Below, piece after piece: positions 59,677-64,000 of a stretch of DNA of 64,000 nucleotides (its first letter is position 1; the number at the start of each line of letters is the position of its first letter). Origin of the DNA: Pseudonocardia sp. C8 (GTDB lineage: Bacteria > Actinomycetota > Actinomycetes > Mycobacteriales > Pseudonocardiaceae); contig NZ_JACMTR010000002.1 of the NCBI RefSeq assembly GCF_014267175.1, forward strand, positions 4,427,501 to 4,491,500. The letters run 5' to 3'. The position numbers and the translations under genes were made by a program. The notes under the pieces were generated by a model, which worked only from the letters and a program-made list of their open reading frames with translations, had not been told where the DNA came from and did no database searches.

Positions 59677-60252
59677 GCGTGAGCCGCCCGTCCCGGGCGG
59701 CCGCCAGCAGCTCCAGCATTCCCTCCCAGACCTGGTAGAGCACGCCGAGCGGCGACTCGATCGTCGCGTCGACCTCGTAGCCGGGGTCGGTGAAGCACAA
59801 CGAGACGTCGTGCGGCTCGACCACGAACCAGAACCGGGTGCGCCGCGCGTCCGGCACCCGCACGTGCACCACCACCCGCCGACCCCCGAACGGAGCCGGG
59901 TCGATGCCGCCGCAGATCCACCACATCAGCACGACCGGGTCCAGCTCGTCCGGGCGCGGCTCCCCGAACGCCCACCGCGCACCCCATTCGGCCAGCCCGA
60001 ACAGCATCGGGCGGAGCTCCTCGCAGGCCGGTGTCGGCAGGTACCGGCCCTCGGAACGCACGATCAGGCCGTGCCGCTCCAGGTGGTCGAGCCGCTTGGA
60101 CAGCAACGCCCGCGACATCCCGGCAGGCCACGGGCGAGCTCGTTGAACCGGGTCGCGCCCACGAGCAGGTCCCGGATCACGAGGAACGTCCACCGGTCGC
60201 CGAGCAGCTCGATCGCCCGGGTGATCGGACAGTACTGCCCGTAGCGTGTCAT
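59576..60252 (-). pseudogene. HxlR-type regulator with a frameshift
   Basis: The minus strand starts MTRYGQYCPITRAIELLGDR and goes on with WTFLVIRDLLVGATRFNELA to RGLPG near 60123, as in HxlR winged-helix repressors. The next residues expected, MSRALLSKRLDHLERHGLIV, are in a different frame beginning about 60121. One missing base explains it. The C-terminal domain that follows (DPVVLMWWICGGID, then RRTRFWFVVEPHDVSLCF) is an SCP2-like ligand-binding part common in this subgroup. The full protein would be about 225 residues. It is divergent from the acyl-CoA dehydrogenase at 60326, itself frameshifted. Either gene decay or a sequence error. Confidence 0.75.
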
Positions 60253-60325
60253 GCCCCGAAGGATGCTCCCGGCGGTTCATTTTCAGAACTGGGCGAGCCC
60301 GCGCGGCCGCCCCACGCTGAGCTCC

Positions 60326-61472
60326 ATGACCACCACATGGGCACCCACCACGATCACCGACGACGCCGTGTCCGCCCTGGCCACGGCGGTCGGGCAGGCC
60401 GCTGCTCCGTTCGAGGAGCAGCACGACCGGGACGCCACGTTCGTCACCGAGGCATACGCAGAAATGACGACCCGCGGGTACCTGCGGCTCGCGGTCCCGG
60501 CCGAGCTCGGCGGGCTCGGCGCGGACACCCGCCAGGTGCTGCTCGCCGAGGAGGAGCTGGGCAGCTGGTCCGGCGCGGCCGCGCTGTCCGCCGCGATGCA
60601 CCTGTACCTGACGCTGCTGCAGCGGCGCCGGTGGCGGGGCGGGGCACCCGACGCGGAGCGGGTACTGCGCCGGGTGGCCGAGGACGGCCTGATCCTCGCC
60701 ACCAGCGGGGGCTCGGACTGGGTCCGGCCCACCACCGTCGCGACCGAGGTCGAGGGCGGGTACCGGTTCGACGGCCGGAAGACGTTCTGCAGCCAGGCCC
60801 CGGTCGCCGGTGCGCTGTCGACCTCGGCGGTGCTCGGCCCACCGGGGCCGGGGGCCACCGTCCTGCACGCCGGGGTGCCGATGACCGCGCCCGGCGTCAC
60901 GGTCGTCGAGACCTGGGACACGCTCGGCATGCGGGCACCGCCAGCCACGACGTCGTGCTCGACGGCGTGTTCGTGCCCGCGGGGGCGTCGTCGGCACGCG
61001 GCCCTACGGCGAGCTGTCCGGCCCCCTGCTGGCGGCCGCGATCCACTTCGCGCCGGTCGCCGCGGCGGCCTACCTCGGGGTCGCGCGGGGTGCGCTCGCC
61101 GAGACCGGGCGGCTGCTGGCCGCCCGGACCGATCCGCCGGCCTCCGCGGTGCGCCGGCTCGGGGAGGTCACCGCACGGGTCCGCGGGGCGCGCTGGGCGC
61201 TGCACGGTGCCGTCGCCGAGGTCGGCGAGTACCCACCGCTCGACGAGGCGACGCTGGCGACCGTGATGACCGCCAAGCGGCAGGCCGTGCTGGAGGCCCG
61301 GGCCGCCGTCGACGGGGCGATGGAGATCGTCGGCGGGCCCGCGTTCCATCGCGGCTCGGCGCTGGAACGGGCCTACCGCGACGTGCGTGGCGGCCCGTTC
61401 CACCCGCTGCCGCCGGAGTCGACGCTCGAGCTCCTGGGTACCCGTGCCCTGCGGGCGGCCGCGCGGACCTGA
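60326..61472 (+). pseudogene. Acyl-CoA dehydrogenase with two frameshifts
   Basis: The frame starts MTTTWAPTTITDDAVSALAT and runs through TTRGYLRLAVPAELGGLGAD and ILATSGGSDWVRPTT to TLGMR near 60930. It then continues in a second frame as TASHDVVLDGVFVPAG, and from about 61000 in a third as RPYGELSGPLLAAAIHFAPV to the end at GTRALRAAART. All parts together give a normal dehydrogenase of about 380 residues of the acyl-CoA/flavin monooxygenase-like type. Each change is explained by one missing base in a G/C run. If genuine, the enzyme is dead. The C-terminal third alone has good-looking reading frame but no own start signal. Confidence 0.8.
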
Positions 61473-61475
61473 ACC

Positions 61476-62705
61476 TCAGGACGTGCGGACCGGCAGTTCC
61501 GCGACCCGGCTGAATCCCGGCTGCACCATCCACGGGATCTCCCGGGCCGGGACCGCGAGGGCGAGGTCACCGAACCGCTCGAACAGCATCCGCAGGGCCA
61601 CCTCGCCCTCCTGCCGGGCCAGCGCCGCGCCCAGGCAGTAGTGCGCGCCCTGCCCGAACCCGAGGTGCCCCTCGCCGCGCCCGGTCTCCCGGCGGACGTC
61701 GAGCTCGTCGGGCCGCTCGTAGGCCCGCGGGTCGTGGTTGGCCGCGAGCAGCCCGGCGGTCACCGGGGTGCCGGCCGGGATCGGGACCCCGCCCAGCTCC
61801 ACGTCCTCGACCGGGTACCGGAACTGGGTGAACTGGACCGGCCCGCGCGTCCGCATCAGCTCGTTCACCGCCTGCGGCCAGCGGTGCGGCTCGGCCCGCA
61901 GCACGGCGAGCTGGTCGGGGTGGGTCAGCAGGGCCAGCACGCCGTTCGAGATCAGGTGCGCGGTCGTCTCGTGACCGGCGATCACCAACGCGAAGATCAT
62001 CGTGACCATCTCGCGGTCGGAGAGCCGGTCGCCGTCCTCCTCCTGCGCGGCGATCAGCGCGCTGACCAGGTCGTCGGCCGGTTCCGCGCGGCGGGCGTCG
62101 ATCAGCGCGTGCGTGTGGTCGACGGCCGCGCGCAGGACCCCGGACATCCGTTCGGGGTCCCGGCTGGTCAGCACCCGGCCCCACTCGTGCCACTGCGGCC
62201 GCTGGGCCTCGGGCACGCCGACGAGCTCGCAGATGACGGTGATCGGCAGCGGGTAGGAGAACGCCTCGACGAGGTCGACCCGCCCGGCCGCGGCGATGTC
62301 GTCGAGCAGCCGCGCGGTGATCTCCTCGACCCGGGGGCGGAGCGCCTGCACCCGCTTCACGGTGAACGCGCGGGACACGAGCTTGCGCAGCCGGGTGTGC
62401 TCCGCGCCGTCGGTGGTGAGGATGTTCCGGATCAGGTAGCCGGCCAGGTCGTCGTCCAGCCCGAGCTTCTGCAGGATCAGCTCCCGCACGCCCGGCCCGC
62501 CCGCGAGCTCGGGGTCGTTGACGAACCGCGGGTCGGTGAGCACGGTCCGGACGTCGTCGTACCGGGTGACCAGCACGACCGGCGGCGAGCCCAGCATCGT
62601 CACGTGCGTGACCGGCGCCTGCTCGCGCAGCCGGGCGAACCCCGTGTAGGGGTCGGCGGTGAACTCCGGTGCCGTCAGGTCCTGCACCTCGGTCGGCGTG
62701 CTCAT
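61476..62705 (-). CDS. Cytochrome P450 (CYP107-like bacterial class)
   Basis: 409 residues. The heme ligand loop is LGFGQGAHYCLGAALARQEG (Cys near residue 357), the I-helix has ALVIAGHETTAHLISNGVL and the K-helix ExxR reads ELMRTRG. The protein is soluble. It needs a ferredoxin and reductase, but neither is encoded in the window. It follows the TetR gene by 42 bp on the same strand, so it is probably repressed by that protein. The stop lies 4 bp from the end of the convergent frameshifted dehydrogenase. Bacterial P450s of this type hydroxylate macrolides, steroids or fatty acids; the substrate is open. Confidence 0.92.
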   Translation of the reverse strand: MSTPTEVQDLTAPEFTADPYTGFARLREQAPVTHVTMLGSPPVVLVTRYDDVRTVLTDPRFVNDPELAGGPGVRELILQKLGLDDDLAGYLIRNILTTDGAEHTRLRKLVSRAFTVKRVQALRPRVEEITARLLDDIAAAGRVDLVEAFSYPLPITVICELVGVPEAQRPQWHEWGRVLTSRDPERMSGVLRAAVDHTHALIDARRAEPADDLVSALIAAQEEDGDRLSDREMVTMIFALVIAGHETTAHLISNGVLALLTHPDQLAVLRAEPHRWPQAVNELMRTRGPVQFTQFRYPVEDVELGGVPIPAGTPVTAGLLAANHDPRAYERPDELDVRRETGRGEGHLGFGQGAHYCLGAALARQEGEVALRMLFERFGDLALAVPAREIPWMVQPGFSRVAELPVRTS

Positions 62706-62747
62706 GGCGTTGCTCCCCCTCGTGGTGGTGGCGCGTCGCGGCCGGGA

Positions 62748-63485
62748 TCACCGGACGCGGCGGCGCCATTCGGTGTCGATGTGGTCGATCAACGGCCGGT
62801 ACAGCGCGGCCACCTCCGCCGCGACCCGCGCGGCGCCGGACTCGGGGGCCGGGCCCGCCAGCAGGCGGCGGACGGCGTGCTCGATCAGCTCGCCGCGGCG
62901 GCCGCTGTCCGCGGGCACGAACGTCCCGGACTGCGGCAGGCCGCCCAGCACGAAGAACCCGTAGGTGACCGCGGCCCAGCTGTGCACCTGCTCGTCGACG
63001 TCCAGGTCGTCGGCGACCAGCCCCGCCTCGCGCAGCAGCCGGAGGTAGCGGCGGGACACGTCGTTGCGCTGCGCGGCGAGCTCGCCGAGCGTCTCCGCCG
63101 CCTCGTGGACGAGCCGGCCCAGCACCTCGACGTCGCCGAGGTACAGCACCCGGGCGACGTCGTCGCCGAGCATCCGCTCGTACATCAGCCGTGACATCCG
63201 CCAGGGCAGCGCGACCGCGGGCTCGGCGAGGATCCGGTCGGCCAGGTCGGCCAGCATCCGTCGCTGCGCGCGCAGCAGGACGGTCAGGAACAGCGCGTCC
63301 TTGGTGCGGACGTGCAGGTAGACGGTCCCCTTGCCCACCCCGGCCCGGCGCGCGACGTCCTCGATCGTCACCCGCCGGTAGCCCTGGCGGACGAGCAGCT
63401 CACCCGCCGCGTCGAGCACCCGCTCCATCCGCGCGGTGTCCCCGGCCGGCGGCGCCGCTGTGACTGGATTGACGGATCCGGTCAT
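62748..63485 (-). CDS. TetR-family regulator
   Basis: 245 residues from ATG 63485. The helix-turn-helix region reads VLDAAGELLVRQGYRRVTIE, then DVARRAGVGKGTVYLHVRTK. The ligand-binding part (residues 90-240) is helical, with YLGDVEVLGRLVHEAAETLG and VTYGFFVLGGLPQSG; it belongs to no named subgroup I can assign. It precedes the P450 gene and is divergent from an ECHDC3-like crotonase 49 bp away, so one operator in that gap could serve both directions. No clear palindrome was seen in the gap. Confidence 0.85.
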   Translation of the reverse strand: MTGSVNPVTAAPPAGDTARMERVLDAAGELLVRQGYRRVTIEDVARRAGVGKGTVYLHVRTKDALFLTVLLRAQRRMLADLADRILAEPAVALPWRMSRLMYERMLGDDVARVLYLGDVEVLGRLVHEAAETLGELAAQRNDVSRRYLRLLREAGLVADDLDVDEQVHSWAAVTYGFFVLGGLPQSGTFVPADSGRRGELIEHAVRRLLAGPAPESGAARVAAEVAALYRPLIDHIDTEWRRRVR

Positions 63486-63534
63486 GCGGTCAGAGTAGCT
63501 CCCGCCCGGGGCGCTGTCGAGATACCGTCGAGCC

Positions 63535-64000
63535 ATGTCCGACTACGAGCATCTGCTGGTCAAGCAGGACGGCGACACGGTCCGGATCACGATGAACCGG
63601 CCCGCACGCCGGAACTCGCTGACCGAGGAACACCTGCGCGAGCTGCTGGACGCCTTCGAGTCCGCGGGCCGCAGCGACGCGACCGGCATCGTGCTCGCCG
63701 GTGAGGGCAAGGCGTTCTCGTCCGGCCACGACTTCGGCGACGTCGCCGGCCGCGACCTCGCCCGCGTCCGCGACCTGCTCCGCCTCTGCACCACGGTGAT
63801 GCGGACCGTGCAGGAGGTCCCGCAGGTGGTCGTCGCCCGGGTGCACGCCACCGCCTGGGCGGCCGGCTGCCAGCTCGTCGCGTCCTGCGACCTGGCCGTC
63901 GCCGCCGAGTCGGCGACGTTCGCCCTGCCCGGCGGCAAGGGCGGCTGGTTCTGCCACACCCCGGCCGTCCCGGTGGCCCGCAACGTCGGCCGCAAGCGGC
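63535..64000 (+). CDS. ECHDC3-like enoyl-CoA hydratase (N-terminal part)
   Basis: The gene runs out of the window after 155 codons. MSDYEHLLVKQDGDTVRITM opens a crotonase; FSSGHDFGDVAGRDL and HATAWAAGCQLVASCDLAVA are the oxyanion-hole segments. The later GGWFCHTPAVPVARNVGRK resembles the ECHDC3 group, in which the second Glu is absent and hydratase activity is uncertain. The Glu of the first site is Gln here (GCQLVAS). It is divergent from the TetR regulator. Start ATG 63535 has GAGCC only as a weak ribosome-binding site. The C-terminal third is missing. Confidence 0.82.
   Translation, partial: MSDYEHLLVKQDGDTVRITMNRPARRNSLTEEHLRELLDAFESAGRSDATGIVLAGEGKAFSSGHDFGDVAGRDLARVRDLLRLCTTVMRTVQEVPQVVVARVHATAWAAGCQLVASCDLAVAAESATFALPGGKGGWFCHTPAVPVARNVGRKR

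Overview
The window is very GC-rich (clearly above 70 percent by eye). It is densely coded on both strands, with many GTG starts, frequent 4-nt ATGA/GTGA stop-start overlaps and several probable leaderless promoters. Gene content (NucS in place of MutS/MutL, GlgE/Mak maltosyl-phosphate pathway, MacS-type sensor kinase, crotonyl-CoA carboxylase/reductase, DivIVA-like coiled-coil protein, Ehu transporter) points to an actinobacterium, most plausibly Pseudonocardiaceae (Pseudonocardia-like; inference). No rRNA, tRNA, CRISPR array, prophage or intact insertion sequence was seen.

Layout. 1-10.5 kb resembles the mycobacterial methylglucose-lipopolysaccharide neighbourhood (Rv3031-Rv3041c, recalled from memory): GH57 glucan branching enzyme, GT4 transferase, hexapeptide acyltransferase, SAM methyltransferase, enoyl-CoA hydratase and a soluble ABC ATPase, with a nucleoside hydrolase, two related LuxR regulators, a DedA protein and a MacS-like kinase placed among them. 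10.5-23 kb is alpha-glucan metabolism: GlgX, GlgP, GlgE, a divergent GH13 trehalose-synthase-like enzyme and maltokinase Mak; GlgB lies further on at 34.4-37 kb. Between GlgE and the GH13 enzyme is a decayed toxin-antitoxin pair next to degenerate repeats. 23.1-27.2 kb is a tight operon (leader peptide, DedA, two GT4 transferases, alpha/beta hydrolase) that looks like an envelope glycolipid module. 27.1-34.3 kb is an acyl-CoA degradation cluster (ligase, SDR, crotonase, two acyl-CoA dehydrogenases) divergent from a TetR regulator and another crotonase, with palindromic operator-like sites.

37-43 kb carries an MFS transporter, a GT87 membrane glycosyltransferase, a thioredoxin-fold CnoX-like protein, small proteins, a hydrolase, a thiamine-binding-type protein and a MarR regulator. 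43.2-53.8 kb holds ethylmalonyl-CoA-type carbon metabolism: MeaB, thiolase, epimerase, Ccr, a tandem-domain 3-hydroxyacyl-CoA dehydrogenase and an aldehyde dehydrogenase, with a DivIVA/Scy-like coiled-coil protein in the middle. 53.8-56.9 kb is an Ehu-type ectoine ABC transporter. 57-64 kb has NucS, a NUDIX hydrolase, an orphan GAF histidine kinase, an HxlR regulator and an acyl-CoA dehydrogenase that both carry frameshifts, a TetR/P450 pair and the start of an ECHDC3-like crotonase.

The order glgP, glgE, glgB, thioredoxin-like protein, thiolase, epimerase, nucS recalls Rv1321-Rv1328 of M. tuberculosis. The window can therefore be read as an ancestral actinobacterial backbone interrupted by lineage-specific blocks. 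The most interesting unexplained items are a 164-bp foldback element, a Shine-Dalgarno-sequestering hairpin with a 13-codon leader peptide before the DedA/glycosyltransferase operon, a 31-bp tandem repeat grown from the end of a gene, a pair of palindromic operators, repeated hairpin terminators, and a clustered set of frameshifts.
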